NCBI RefSeq assembly: GCF_021631985.1
Contig: NZ_CP070225.1
Span: 372,001 to 436,000 of the forward strand
From: Sandaracinus amylolyticus
GTDB taxonomy: Bacteria > Myxococcota_A > Polyangia > Polyangiales > Sandaracinaceae
Length of the DNA stretch: 64,000 nucleotides
Reading direction: 5' to 3'
Below are positions 16,137-24,922 of the stretch, piece after piece (the stretch's first letter is position 1; each line of letters starts with the position of its first letter). Under the pieces are notes generated by a model. The model saw nothing but the letters and a program-made list of their open reading frames with translations, made no database searches and was not told the DNA's origin. The position numbers were made by a program, and so were the translations under genes.

Positions 16137-18338
16137 GTGGACGCGGTCGAGACGAGGACCTTCGAGGTGCGGGGGATGACGTGCGCGACCTGCGCGAAGC
16201 GGGTCGAGCGTGCGCTCTCGAAGATCGACGGCGTCGAGGGCTGCGAGGTCGATCTGGTGCGCGAGCGCGCGCGGGTGACCAGCCGCAAGGACGTCGCGCC
16301 GGAGACGCTGATCCAGCGGATCGAGGCCCTCGGCTATGGCCTGGCGCCGGTCGACGTCACGGCGCCAGCGGGCGAGCCGCGCTCGCTGCGCCCCGAGTCG
16401 TGGCGCGCCGGCATCGCGCTGGTGCTCGCTGCGCTCGCGATGGGCGCCGCGATGATCCCCGGGGTGCCCGGCGCGCCCTGGCTCGAGATCGGGCTCGCCG
16501 CGATCGCGACCTTCGGGCCGGGATGGCCGATCCTGCGCAAGGCGGCGCGCGAGGCGATCGCGCGCGAGGCGAGCATGGACACGCTCGTCGCGCTCGGTGC
16601 GCTCGCTGCGCTCGGCGTGTCGATCGCGATCGCGATCCGACACCTCGGGCACGCGATGCACGTGCACACCTACGCCGAGACCGCGGCGATGATCGTCGCG
16701 TTCGTGCTCTTCGGGCGGGCGCTCGAGGAGCGCGCGAAGCAGCGCGCGAGCGCGGCGATCCGCGCCCTCGCCGCGCTGCGTCCGACCACCGCGCGCGTGC
16801 TGCGTCACGGCGTCGAGGCGGTGATCCCGGCGAGCGAGCTGCGCCCCGGCGACGAGGTCCGCGTCGGGGCGCACGAGCGCATCCCGGCCGACGGCACCGT
16901 GCTCGAGGGCGAGGCGTGGATCGACGAGTCCTGGCTGACCGGCGAGAGCGTCCCGGTGCGGCGCGCCGCGGGCGATCGTGTGCTCGCGGGGACGCTCGCC
17001 GCAGGCACCGCGCTGCGGATCGCGGTCGTCGCAGCGGGGGAGGGCACCGAGCTCGCGCGCGTCGAGCGCCTCGTGGAGCGTGCACAAGCGTCGCGGGCGC
17101 CGATCGTGCGGGTCGCCGATCGCGTGAGCGCGGTGTTCGTGCCGGTGATGATCGGCATCGCCGGATTCACCACCGCTTCATGGTGGCTGCTCGAGCGCGG
17201 CCTCGAGCCCGCGTTGATCGCGGGCGTCTCGGTGCTGGTCGTGGCGTGCCCCTGCGCGCTCGGCCTCGCGACGCCCACCGCGATCACCGTCGCGATCGGA
17301 CGCGCCGCGCGACACGGGATCCTCGTGCGCGATGCCGCGGCGATCGAGGCGCTCGCGCGCGTCCGGGTGATCGCGCTCGACAAGACCGGCACGCTCACCG
17401 AGGGACGGCCCGAGCTGGTGCGCACCCATCCGATCGCGGGCCAGGAGGACGTGTGCGCGCTGCGCCTCGCCGCGGCGGTCGAGCTGCTCAGCGAGCATCC
17501 GATCGCACGCGCGATCGTGGACGCCGCGATGGCGAAGAAGCTCGACGTGCCCGACGCGCACGAGGTGATCGCGACGCCGGGCACCGGCGTGCACGGCGTG
17601 GTCGAGGGCCGCGCGGTCGAGGTGCGATCGATCGACGAGACGATCGAGGCGTCGCTCGACGGCGCGGCGCGCGCGGCGCTGCACGCAGAGCGCGCCGAGG
17701 CGGCGACGGTCGTGTTGGTGCGCGTGGACGAGCGCCCGGCCGCGCTCTTCGCGGTGCGCGACGTGCTGCGCGAGGGGAGCGCCGACGCGATCGCGGCGCT
17801 GCGCGCGCTCGGGCTCGAGCTGCATCTGCTCAGCGGCGATCACGCGTCGAGCGCGCGCGCGATCGCGCACGAGCTCGGCCTGCAGGAGCACGAGGTGCGC
17901 GCCGGCATGCGCCCCGAGGACAAGGCGGAGGCGCTCGCGTCGCTGCGTGCCGGCGGCGCGATCGCGATGGTGGGCGACGGCGTCAACGACGCGCCCGCGC
18001 TCGCCGCGGCCGACGTCGGCATCGCGATGGGGAGCGGCGCCGCCGCCGCAGTGGAGACTGCCGGCGTGACGCTCGCGCAGCCCGACCCGGTGCGCATCGC
18101 CGAGTCGATCGCGCTCGCGCGCGCGACGATGCGCGTGGTGCGACAGAACCTCGCGTGGGCCTTCGCGTACAACCTCGTCGCGGTGCCGTTCGCGGCGCTC
18201 GGCGGCTTCGGGGTCGTCGCCGGCACCAGCGGACCGGCGCTCGCCGCCGCGGCGATGGCGATGAGCTCGGTGACGGTCGTGCTCAACTCGCTGCGCCTCG
18301 GGGCTCGGCGCCTCGGACGCGAGCGCGACACTCGCTGA
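16137..18338 (+). CDS. copA: copper-translocating P-type ATPase
   Basis: The 733-aa P1B-type ATPase exports monovalent copper using ATP. It has one N-terminal heavy-metal domain with GMTCATC (Cys 16 and 19), a transmembrane CPC at 371-373, the phosphorylation motif DKTGT with Asp 415, an HP-locus SEHPIARAI in the nucleotide domain, and GDGVNDAPAL from residue 613. About eight membrane helices are visible. The CPC motif and single CxxC domain point to Cu(I) rather than Zn or Cd. aggga at 16126-16130 supports the GTG start. No CueR-type operator is obvious in the 73-bp divergent gap. Confidence 0.93.
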   Translation: MDAVETRTFEVRGMTCATCAKRVERALSKIDGVEGCEVDLVRERARVTSRKDVAPETLIQRIEALGYGLAPVDVTAPAGEPRSLRPESWRAGIALVLAALAMGAAMIPGVPGAPWLEIGLAAIATFGPGWPILRKAAREAIAREASMDTLVALGALAALGVSIAIAIRHLGHAMHVHTYAETAAMIVAFVLFGRALEERAKQRASAAIRALAALRPTTARVLRHGVEAVIPASELRPGDEVRVGAHERIPADGTVLEGEAWIDESWLTGESVPVRRAAGDRVLAGTLAAGTALRIAVVAAGEGTELARVERLVERAQASRAPIVRVADRVSAVFVPVMIGIAGFTTASWWLLERGLEPALIAGVSVLVVACPCALGLATPTAITVAIGRAARHGILVRDAAAIEALARVRVIALDKTGTLTEGRPELVRTHPIAGQEDVCALRLAAAVELLSEHPIARAIVDAAMAKKLDVPDAHEVIATPGTGVHGVVEGRAVEVRSIDETIEASLDGAARAALHAERAEAATVVLVRVDERPAALFAVRDVLREGSADAIAALRALGLELHLLSGDHASSARAIAHELGLQEHEVRAGMRPEDKAEALASLRAGGAIAMVGDGVNDAPALAAADVGIAMGSGAAAAVETAGVTLAQPDPVRIAESIALARATMRVVRQNLAWAFAYNLVAVPFAALGGFGVVAGTSGPALAAAAMAMSSVTVVLNSLRLGARRLGRERDTR

Positions 18339-18445
18339 CACGCACGTGGCCGGCCGCCACGCAGATGGTGAGCACCGAGACTGGCACGCACGTCGCAAAT
18401 CTCCGGCGCGAGCGCGCAGCTCTGGACGCGCGGCGGAGGTGGCTC

Positions 18446-18943
18446 GTGGCGGTGAAGAAGCGAGCATCGGCGGTGGCTGTGGGTGTGTCGTTCGTGCTGG
18501 TGCTGACGCTCTTCGCGGGCAGCGCGCTCGGTCAGCAAGGGACGCTCGCGAGACCGGCGCCCGCGAGCGAGGCGCTCGCGCTCGTGTTCCGGGTGCGCGG
18601 TCTGCGCAGTGATCGCGGGCAGGTGATGGGCGCGCTCTTCGATCGACCGGAGCGGTGGGTGCGCGCGGGCGAAGAGGTCGCGGCGTGCCACGTGCGCATC
18701 CGCGGTCGTGAGGCGCGCTGCGAGCTGACGGCGCGGCCCGGGCGCTACGCGTTCGCGTTCGCGCACGACGAGGACGGCGATGGTCGCTTCGACCGCGACT
18801 TCCTCGGGATCCCGCAGGAGGGCTACGGGTTCTCGAACAACGTGCGCCCCTCGCTCTCGCTCCCGAGCTGGCAGTCGGCCGCGTTCCCGCTCCGCGAGAC
18901 GCCGAGCGGCGAGCTCGTCGTCACCACGCGCTACGGGATCTGA
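18446..18943 (+). CDS. DUF2141 family secreted protein
   Basis: The 165-aa protein has a cleavable signal peptide (VGVSFVLVLTLFAGSALG) and a small beta-rich domain with FRVRGLRSDRGQVMGALFD, YAFAFAHDEDGDGRFDRD and FLGIPQEGYGFSNN, which are hallmarks of DUF2141. The family has no known activity; a DxDGDGxxD stretch could bind calcium. The GTG at 18446 is chosen because ggagg at 18435-18439 is 6 nt upstream. It follows copA by 107 bp, so co-transcription is possible but not required. It converges with mtnA with a gap of 3 nt. Confidence 0.83.
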   Translation: MAVKKRASAVAVGVSFVLVLTLFAGSALGQQGTLARPAPASEALALVFRVRGLRSDRGQVMGALFDRPERWVRAGEEVAACHVRIRGREARCELTARPGRYAFAFAHDEDGDGRFDRDFLGIPQEGYGFSNNVRPSLSLPSWQSAAFPLRETPSGELVVTTRYGI

Positions 18944-18946
18944 TCG

Positions 18947-20032
18947 CTATCGCCGCAGCACCGTCTCCGGCGTCTCGCCCTCTGCCGTCCGGATCACGCC
19001 GCGCTCGGTGTAGATCGCGCGCACCAGGCGCGCGGGCGTCACGTCGAACGCGGGATGGCGACACGGGATCCCGTCCTCGACGAGCACGCTCGCGCCGACC
19101 TTCGCGACCTCGTCGCGCGAGCGCTCTTCGATCGGGATCGCACGACCGTCCGGCGTGCGGCGATCGATCGTGCTCCACGGCGCCGCGACCGTGAACGGCA
19201 CCTCGTGCGCGCCGCACAACACCGCGAGCCCGTAGGTGCCGATCTTGTTCGCGACGTCGCCGTTCGCCGCGATGCGATCCGCGCCCACCACCGCGAACCC
19301 GATCTCGCCGCGCGACAGGAAGTGACCGGTCATCGAGTCGGTGATGACCTCGACCGGGATGCCGTCGTGGTGGAGCTCCCACGACGTGAGCCGCGCGCCC
19401 TGCAGATACGGACGCGTCTCGCACGCGAGCACCTTCGCGATCCGTCCCTCCGCGTGTGCGGCCCGGATCACACCGAGCGCGGTGCCGTAGCCACCCGTCG
19501 CGAGCGCGCCCGCGTTGCAGTGCGTGATCACGGTCGCGCCGATCGGGACGTCCTTCGCGCCGAGCGCGCCCATCGCCTTGCACGCTGCGACGTCCTCGCG
19601 ATGGATCGCCTCGGCCTCCGCGATCATCCGCGCCGCGCGCGCCTCGGGCTCGAGCTTCGCGACGTCGGCGGCGATTCGCGCCATCCGCGCGATCGCCCAC
19701 GCGAGGTTCACCGCGGTCGGACGCGTCGCATCGAGCGCGCGCCCCGCGACCCCGATCGCCATCAGGAACACCGCGGCCTCGCCGCGCTCCTGCACCGCGA
19801 GCTGCGCGAGCCCGTACGCGGCGGTGATCCCGATCGCAGGCGCGCCGCGCACCACCATCGTGCGGATCGCGTCCGCGACCTCGTCCGCCTTGCGGAGTCG
19901 CAGATAGCGGATCTCCGAGGGCAGGAGGCGCTGATCGAGCAGCACGACCTCGTTCGTCGCGGGCTCGTACTCGACGGCGAAGAACGCGCGGCTTCCGGAG
20001 AGCGGTTCGCGCGAGAGCTCGGGGAGACGCAT
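18947..20032 (-). CDS. mtnA: S-methyl-5-thioribose-1-phosphate isomerase
   Basis: MtnA converts methylthioribose 1-phosphate to methylthioribulose 1-phosphate in methionine salvage. At 361 aa it has the family length. Visible motifs are [27 protein letters not shown] with catalytic Cys 172, [12 protein letters not shown], and [18 protein letters not shown] with catalytic Asp 252. The related eIF2B-like proteins lack this Cys/Asp pair, so the enzyme assignment is firm. No other salvage genes are in the window. The start [11 protein letters not shown] follows an upstream gap holding an inverted DnaA-box pair. Confidence 0.94.
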   Translation of the reverse strand: MRLPELSREPLSGSRAFFAVEYEPATNEVVLLDQRLLPSEIRYLRLRKADEVADAIRTMVVRGAPAIGITAAYGLAQLAVQERGEAAVFLMAIGVAGRALDATRPTAVNLAWAIARMARIAADVAKLEPEARAARMIAEAEAIHREDVAACKAMGALGAKDVPIGATVITHCNAGALATGGYGTALGVIRAAHAEGRIAKVLACETRPYLQGARLTSWELHHDGIPVEVITDSMTGHFLSRGEIGFAVVGADRIAANGDVANKIGTYGLAVLCGAHEVPFTVAAPWSTIDRRTPDGRAIPIEERSRDEVAKVGASVLVEDGIPCRHPAFDVTPARLVRAIYTERGVIRTAEGETPETVLRR

Positions 20033-20366
20033 TCGTTCGCCAGCATAACCGCCGCAGCGGGCGCGCCGAGGTGACGTCCGCGCAGCACGTGGGTGGTCCC
20101 ACGCGGGTGTCGTGTGTGGCGCACGCGTGACGAGAACGCGCGTATCGTGACCGGTTCGGCATCTCCCTGTTTCCGGTTGGGGCGCGACGCGTCATCGAGG
20201 CGAAACGCGGCAGGGGGTGGCGACCGAGTTATCCACGGAACCTGTGGATAACTTGTGGAGCGCTGGGGATCGTTTGTGGGTCGAGCGTGACGCACGCCCG
20301 GTCGTCCTCGCGCTCCGAAGCCGGCGGTCGACGTGCGCTGCGCGCGCGTGAGAGCCTCGACACGCG
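20033..20366. other. 334-bp divergent intergenic region
   Basis: This gap separates mtnA (minus) from the membrane-protein operon (plus), so it should hold two promoters. The only clear structure is the DnaA-box inverted repeat at 20227-20253, followed by two further gtgg-containing words (20255-20258 and near 20275-20280). No small open reading frame with convincing coding character was found. Confidence 0.6.
20227..20253. promoter_or_regulatory. inverted pair of DnaA-box sequences
   Basis: A perfect 10-bp inverted repeat, agttatccac at 20227-20236 and gtggataact at 20244-20253, has a 7-nt spacer. Each arm carries a DnaA box: TTATCCACG on the top strand (one mismatch to TTATCCACA) and an exact TTATCCACA on the bottom strand (20243-20251). 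No dnaA, dnaN, rpmH or AT-rich unwinding element is nearby, so this is more likely a DnaA-titrating or DnaA-regulated promoter site than oriC. Confidence 0.6.
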
Positions 20367-21215
20367 ATGATTCCGCCGACGCACTACCGGCACTCCAACC
20401 GCGTCTCGCTCCTCTGGCTCCCGCCCGCGCTCGCCGTCTGCGCTGCGATCGCGTTCGTGATGGCGTTCGTCTACGCGTACGCGATGGTCTACGTGCCGGT
20501 CGTGCAGCTCGCGTTCTTGCTGCCGATCGTCTACGGCGCGGGCATGGGCGCGGGGATCACGTGGATCCTCAAGAAAGCCAAGGTGCGGAGCCCGTTCATC
20601 GCGACCGGCATCGCGTTCCTCGCGACCGCGGGGTCGTACGCGCTCTCGTGGATCCCGTGGACGTACGCGACGTACGCGCGCGCCGACGTCCCCGGGCTGA
20701 CCTTCCTCGACGTGCTCTGGCCGCCCTCGCTGATCTCGATGATCGCCGGGATCTACGAGACCGGCGCGTGGTCGATCGGCAGCGGCGGCGGCGAGGCGGT
20801 GAGCGGCGTGATGCTCGGCATCTGCTGGGTGATGGAGGCGATCTTCGTGCTCGGCATCGTGCCCTTCGTCGCCCACGGCGCCGCAGGCGGCGTGTTCTGC
20901 GAGAAGTGCGACCGCTGGTGCTCGCCGATCCCCGACGTGATGCGCCTGCCGGTGTCGGCCCAGCGCGAGCTCGCGCCGCGGCTCGACGATCGTGATCTGC
21001 GCGTGCTGACGGAGGTCCCGCGCGCGCAGCCCTACGACAATCCGTTCCTCGTCGTCGACCTCGCGGTGTGCAACGGGTGCGGCGAGACCAACACGCTCTG
21101 CCTCGCGCACGTGCACCGCACGCAGCAGGGCAATCGCGAGCACGTCGCGCGCACGTACGTGGTGAGCCACGTGCTGCTCACGCGCGAGCAGGCCGACTGG
21201 GTGCGGCGGGGCTGA
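20367..21215 (+). CDS. membrane protein with C-terminal Cys clusters
   Basis: The 282-aa protein has four or five membrane segments in its first 180 residues (LPPALAVCAAIAFVMAFVY, VVQLAFLLPIVYGAGMGAG, FIATGIAFLATAGSYALSW, LGICWVMEAIFVLGIVPFV). A soluble C-terminal part follows with CEKCDRWC and CNGCGETNTLC, spaced like zinc-ribbon ligands. I do not recognise the family. It is 4 bp upstream of the next membrane gene, and the two form an operon. The Cys clusters suggest metal binding on one membrane face; function is unknown. Confidence 0.72.
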   Translation: MIPPTHYRHSNRVSLLWLPPALAVCAAIAFVMAFVYAYAMVYVPVVQLAFLLPIVYGAGMGAGITWILKKAKVRSPFIATGIAFLATAGSYALSWIPWTYATYARADVPGLTFLDVLWPPSLISMIAGIYETGAWSIGSGGGEAVSGVMLGICWVMEAIFVLGIVPFVAHGAAGGVFCEKCDRWCSPIPDVMRLPVSAQRELAPRLDDRDLRVLTEVPRAQPYDNPFLVVDLAVCNGCGETNTLCLAHVHRTQQGNREHVARTYVVSHVLLTREQADWVRRG

Positions 21216-21219
21216 GCGG

Positions 21220-22374
21220 ATGGAAGCGCTCCTCGGGCTCGTCGTGATGCTCGCGATCGGCGGCGCGTTCGTCGCGTTCGTCGTGCTGCTCGTCGTGCTC
21301 GGGCAGAAGCAGGCGCAGAAGAACCGCGAGCGCTTCGCGCGCGCGGCGGAGGCGCTCGGGCTCACGCTGCAGGGCACGCACGAGGCGGTCGCGGTGCGCG
21401 ACGGCATCGCGGTGCGGGTGCACCTCACGAGCGAGTCGCGCGGCAGCGGCAAGAGCCGGCGCCGCGTGAACGTGACGCGCTACTACGCGTACCCCGATCC
21501 GCCGCTGCGCATGGGGCTCGAGCTCTCGGAGCAGACCGCGTTCTTCGGGGATCTGCTCGACTTCGCGGGGCTCTCGAACGACGTGACGCTCGGTGATGCG
21601 GCGCTCGACGCGGCGCTGCGCATCAAGGCGCTCGAGACCGATCATGCGCGCGCCGTGCTGCGCGAGCCGATGGTCGGCCCGCCGATCCTCGAGGCGTGCC
21701 GCATCGGTCGTTTCGCGCTCGCCGACGGGCAGGGGTTCATGCAACACGATCAGTGGGCGCTCGATGCGCCGCAGCTCGGCGCGCGGCTGGACTGCCTGCA
21801 TCGCGTGATGCACGCGCTGGTCGCGGCGCGCAGGCGATGGCGCGCGTCGTGGGAGCACGCGCTCGACGGGGCGTGGGGCGCGATCGCGACGACCGAGGGC
21901 ATGACCTACGACGCGGCGCGCTCGCAGCTCTACGGGCGGGTCGCGGACACGAGCGTGCAGGTCGTGGTGACGACCGAGAAGGGCGCGCTGGTGACGCGCG
22001 CCGAGGCGCGCTTCGAGCCGCCGCTCGGGCTGGGGCTCTCGGTGTACCGCACCGGCGTCGCGCAGAACCTGGGGAAGCTCCTCGGCGCGCAGGACGTGCA
22101 GGTCGGCGTCGCGGCGTTCGACGCGCTCTTCACGGTGAAGGCGACCGATGAAGCCGGTGCGCGCCGCGCGCTCGGCGGAGAGGCCGCGGACGCGATCGTG
22201 CGGATCTCGAGCCTCGCGCGCGACGTGAGCGCGGACGACGGGGCGATCCGCGTGCACATCGACGGCGTGGCGCACGATCCGCGCGCAGTGGGCGCCCTCG
22301 TGCGCGCGATGTGCGAGGCCGCGCGGGGGATGCGCGGAGTCGGCGCGGCGGCGCCGGCGGGCGTGTATCGGTAG
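21220..22374 (+). CDS. membrane-anchored hypothetical protein, 384 aa
   Basis: One strong N-terminal membrane helix (LLGLVVMLAIGGAFVAFVVLLVVLG) precedes a long soluble domain with no known motif. The soluble part contains alternating beta segments such as VQVVVTTEKGALVTRAEARF and a helical region around LHRVMHALVAARRRWRASW. It begins 4 nt after the previous gene, so the pair is co-transcribed and probably works together at the membrane. No function can be assigned. Confidence 0.68.
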   Translation: MEALLGLVVMLAIGGAFVAFVVLLVVLGQKQAQKNRERFARAAEALGLTLQGTHEAVAVRDGIAVRVHLTSESRGSGKSRRRVNVTRYYAYPDPPLRMGLELSEQTAFFGDLLDFAGLSNDVTLGDAALDAALRIKALETDHARAVLREPMVGPPILEACRIGRFALADGQGFMQHDQWALDAPQLGARLDCLHRVMHALVAARRRWRASWEHALDGAWGAIATTEGMTYDAARSQLYGRVADTSVQVVVTTEKGALVTRAEARFEPPLGLGLSVYRTGVAQNLGKLLGAQDVQVGVAAFDALFTVKATDEAGARRALGGEAADAIVRISSLARDVSADDGAIRVHIDGVAHDPRAVGALVRAMCEAARGMRGVGAAAPAGVYR

Positions 22375-22381
22375 GCCGCGC

Positions 22382-23686
22382 TCACCGCAGCGAGGCGACG
22401 AGGACGCGCGGAGCCTCGGGGCCCTCGCCGTCGGGATCGAAGCGCGCCGCGATCACGTCGCCGGCGCGGACGACGTGCTCGGTCGGGACGGCCGGCGCGA
22501 ACGGCGATCGATCGATCACGACCTGCGAGCGAGGTGCCCGGGACCCGTCGATCGTGTCCGCGTCCTCCGCGAACGCGACGCGGGTCACTCCGCCCACCGC
22601 GATCGTGAGCGCGGGTGGATCGAGCGGCGCGGCGCCCGCGGTCGGCACACCGATCGATCCGTCGCGCAGGAGCGCCGCGCCGCCGTAGCACCATGCACCG
22701 CCTGCGCACGACTCGGCCACGTGGATCCAGGTCGCGAGCCGATCTCCGGGCCGCGCGTCGATCGCGAGCGACTCAGCGCCCGCGAGCTGCACCGTCGCGG
22801 GGCCCTCGCCGACCGGCACGATCGCCATGCGATCACGGGCTCCGATCGCGTGCACGGCGCCGCGCGCCGGCAGCGGTACCACCGTGCCGCGCCGATCGAC
22901 GAGCACGACCGGCACGAGGTTGCTCCCCAGCTCTCCCGCGGTGATCAGCGCGCCGTCGCGCGCGGGCACGGCGAGCATGCGATAGGTCCCGACGTCGGGT
23001 GCGATGCCGGCCGGCGCGGTGGCGATGCGTCCCCGCGCGTCGATCGTGCGGGTCACGATCGCGCCGTTCAGCTCGCCGAGGGTGATCCACGCGGAGGAGC
23101 TCGCGACGATCTCTCGCGCGACCTCGATGCCGAGATCGATCGGTGGGGAGAGCGCCGGGCCGGGCTCGACGAGCGCGGTGACGAGGTGCGGCTCGTCGTC
23201 GACCTCCGCGGTCCAGAACGCACGCACCGCCCGTCCCAGCGCGACGAGGCGCAGATCGTCCTCGGAGGGCGCGAGCGCGCCGAGATCGATCGTGCGGCAC
23301 GCGGCCGTCGCGCACGCATCGCACTCCGACAGATCGAGCGCCGCGCAGCCCGCACGGCACGCGAGCGCGCCGCTCGCGAAGCCCCGCGACGTGCAGGTCT
23401 CGCCGCGCACGTCCGCGAGGTCGCAGGCCTCGCGCGCGTGGTTGCACTCGACGGCGCACGTGATCTCGCGGTCGCAGCCACCGTGGCAGCGCTCGACGCA
23501 CGCGACGGCGTGGTCCTCGACGCGCCCGTTCCCACAGGTCGCCGCGATCGACTGCGCTGGAGGCACCTCGGCCGGACGCTCCGTCGAGATGGGATCACAG
23601 GGCATCCGCGCCTCGCGCTCGTCGACGGCGGGAGGCGCGCCGCCGCACGCGGCGATCACGATCGCGAGGAGGAAGCACGTTCGCAC
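22382..23686 (-). CDS. Cys-rich lipoprotein with propeller-like C-terminal part
   Basis: The 434-aa protein begins MRTCFLLAIVIAACGG, a lipoprotein signal. Residues about 50-130 are Cys-rich (CGNGRVEDHAVACVERCHGG, then further Cys pairs), as in many myxobacterial surface lipoproteins of the Cys-rich repeat type. The remaining 300 residues contain repeated short beta units with Asp-Gly turns, compatible with a beta-propeller, though no blade motif is certain. Both flanking plus-strand genes are separate units. GTG 23686 is the only start giving a signal peptide. Confidence 0.72.
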   Translation of the reverse strand: MRTCFLLAIVIAACGGAPPAVDEREARMPCDPISTERPAEVPPAQSIAATCGNGRVEDHAVACVERCHGGCDREITCAVECNHAREACDLADVRGETCTSRGFASGALACRAGCAALDLSECDACATAACRTIDLGALAPSEDDLRLVALGRAVRAFWTAEVDDEPHLVTALVEPGPALSPPIDLGIEVAREIVASSSAWITLGELNGAIVTRTIDARGRIATAPAGIAPDVGTYRMLAVPARDGALITAGELGSNLVPVVLVDRRGTVVPLPARGAVHAIGARDRMAIVPVGEGPATVQLAGAESLAIDARPGDRLATWIHVAESCAGGAWCYGGAALLRDGSIGVPTAGAAPLDPPALTIAVGGVTRVAFAEDADTIDGSRAPRSQVVIDRSPFAPAVPTEHVVRAGDVIAARFDPDGEGPEAPRVLVASLR

Positions 23687-23752
23687 GGGCCCACTCTCGC
23701 ACGAACGGCGGTGGAGCCACGATTGCACCGCGGGAGCGCGAGGAGGTGCTCG

Positions 23753-24037
23753 ATGTCGCGACGTTGCAGCCATCTGGACCAGGTGACCGGGATCCCGTCC
23801 GCCGGGCGCGGCTGCGAGGAGTGCCTCGCGATGGGCGACACCTGGGTGCACCTCCGCGCGTGCCGGACCTGCGGTCACGTCGGTTGCTGCGACAGCTCGA
23901 AGAACCGCCACGCGACGAAGCACTTCCGGGCGACCGGGCACCCGATCGTGACCTCCGTCGAGCCCGGCGAGACGTGGAGCTACTGCTACGTCGACGACGT
24001 GATGTTCGAGCTGGACCCGCGGCGCGCGCATCCGTGA
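23753..24037 (+). CDS. UBP-type zinc finger protein
   Basis: This 94-aa protein is essentially a single ZnF-UBP domain. It has CSHLDQV, CEECLAMGDTWVHLRACRTC, GHVGCCDSS, and a His-rich ATKHFRATGHPIV stretch, giving the Cys/His set that binds zinc. In eukaryotes this fold binds the ubiquitin C-terminus; stand-alone bacterial copies occur in actinobacteria and myxobacteria with no defined partner. aggagg at 23741-23746 is 6 nt before ATG 23753. The stop at 24037 is followed directly by the left hexanucleotide array. Confidence 0.9.
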   Translation: MSRRCSHLDQVTGIPSAGRGCEECLAMGDTWVHLRACRTCGHVGCCDSSKNRHATKHFRATGHPIVTSVEPGETWSYCYVDDVMFELDPRRAHP

Positions 24038-24049
24038 CGCGTGCGCTCG

Positions 24050-24243
24050 CGTGAGCGTGTCGCGTGAGCGTGAGCGTGAGCGTGAGCGTGTCGCGTGAGC
24101 GTGCGCGTGAGCGTGTCGCGTGAGCGTGAGCGTGGGCGTGAGGGTGAGCGTGAGCGTGAGCGTGAGCGTGAGCGTGAGCGTGAGCGTGAGCGTGAGCGTG
24201 AGCGTGAGCGTGAGCGTGAGCGTGAGCGTGAGCGTGAGCGTGT
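24050..24243 (+). repeat. left hexanucleotide array, (gtgagc)n
   Basis: A low-complexity tandem array of the 6-bp unit gtgagc. The distal 100 bp (about 24141-24241) are nearly perfect, about 16 units; the proximal part is interrupted by gtgtcgc and gtgcgc variants. It starts 13 nt after the zinc-finger stop. The same sequence on the other strand forms the array at 24923-25275. The unit is 6 bp, so every frame stays open and reads as alternating dipeptides (Val-Ser, Arg-Glu); no protein is inferred. Confidence 0.95.
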
Positions 24244-24522
24244 TGGTTTGGTGCGGGGGCGATCTGCCGTCTCGGCATCGGCCGGGAGAGCGGCTCGGGA
24301 CTCTCAGCGTGCCGCGGTGCTCGGACGCGTCCAGGACGGTCGCTTCGCGACCGCCGTGCTCGCCGTGCTCGCCATGCTCGCTCCGCTGCGCGTGGCTCCG
24401 CGCGGCTCCGCGCGGCGCTGTGCTGCGGGCGGCGCGTTCGCGCCGTCCTCGCTCCGCGTCCCGGACACGTCCTGCGCGCCACGGCGGGTGTGGTGGGCCC
24501 GACACGGGGCGAGGAGGTCACG
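24244..24522 (+). other. structured leader region of the four-helix-bundle gene
   Basis: This 279-bp stretch has no credible gene. It contains compact hairpins: cggtcgc/gcgaccg with a ttc loop at 24337-24353, and ggcgcg/cgcgcc with a tt loop at 24431-24444. It also has short direct repeats of ctcgccgtg and of ggctccgcgc. gaggagg at 24511-24517 is the ribosome binding site of the following gene. A structured untranslated leader is possible. Confidence 0.45.
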
Positions 24523-24849
24523 ATGCTCGCTATCTATCCCACCGCACGGCAGGCACTTCGTCGCATCGGCGCGATCGCGACGCAGATCGAGAAGCACGAC
24601 TCCGATCTCGCACGACAGATGCGCCGCGCAGGAACGTCGATCGTGCTCAACATCCGCGAAGGCTCGCAGTCACAAGGACGCAATCGACACGCGCGCTACT
24701 GGAACGCGGCCGGCAGCGGTGCCGAGGTGCTCGGATGTCTCGATTGCGCAGAAGACCTCGGCTACGTGCGTGACGTCGATCCCGCACTGCGCGCGGAGCT
24801 GAGCCACGTCGTCGGAGTGCTCGTTCGCGTCGCACGCGCGGCGCGCTGA
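24523..24849 (+). CDS. four-helix bundle protein, S23/IVS-like
   Basis: The 108-aa all-helical protein matches the four-helix-bundle family first seen in 23S rRNA intervening sequences and related to the Avd accessory protein of diversity-generating retroelements. Typical segments are ARQALRRIGAIATQIEKHDSD, LARQMRRAGTSIVLNIREGS, and RNRHARYWNAAGSGAEVLGC. The basic surface suggests nucleic-acid binding; family members form pentamers. No reverse transcriptase, rRNA or variable-repeat target is nearby. The gene has a strong gaggagg site and is boxed in by oppositely oriented gtgagc arrays, a hairpin leader and a terminator-like hairpin, so the whole segment 24038-25272 looks like one cassette between two convergent genes. 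Confidence 0.88.
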   Translation: MLAIYPTARQALRRIGAIATQIEKHDSDLARQMRRAGTSIVLNIREGSQSQGRNRHARYWNAAGSGAEVLGCLDCAEDLGYVRDVDPALRAELSHVVGVLVRVARAAR

Positions 24850-24859
24850 GAGAGAGAGA

Positions 24860-24906
24860 GAGAACGTGAGCGCGTCGGGCGCTGCAATCGCGCCCGACGT
24901 GTTCTC
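24860..24906 (+). terminator. terminator-like hairpin after the four-helix-bundle gene
   Basis: The inner stem cgtcgggcg (24873-24881) pairs perfectly with cgcccgacg (24891-24899). An outer stem gagaac (24860-24865) pairs with gttctc (24901-24906). It lies just after a run of ga dinucleotides that follows the stop codon. There is no T-tract. Confidence 0.55.
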
Positions 24907-24922
24907 GTACGACGCGCACGCT

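Noticed and set aside
16181-18364. Long plus-strand frame overlapping copA in another phase and running into the DUF2141 gene
   Set aside because: The part over copA is an Arg-rich shadow; only the segment from 18446 has a signal peptide and family motifs.
20227-20253. Chromosomal replication origin
   Set aside because: Only two DnaA boxes, no AT-rich unwinding region, and none of dnaA, dnaN, rpmH or parAB nearby.
24523-24849. Diversity-generating retroelement
   Set aside because: The four-helix-bundle gene resembles Avd, but no reverse transcriptase, template repeat or variable repeat is present in the window.
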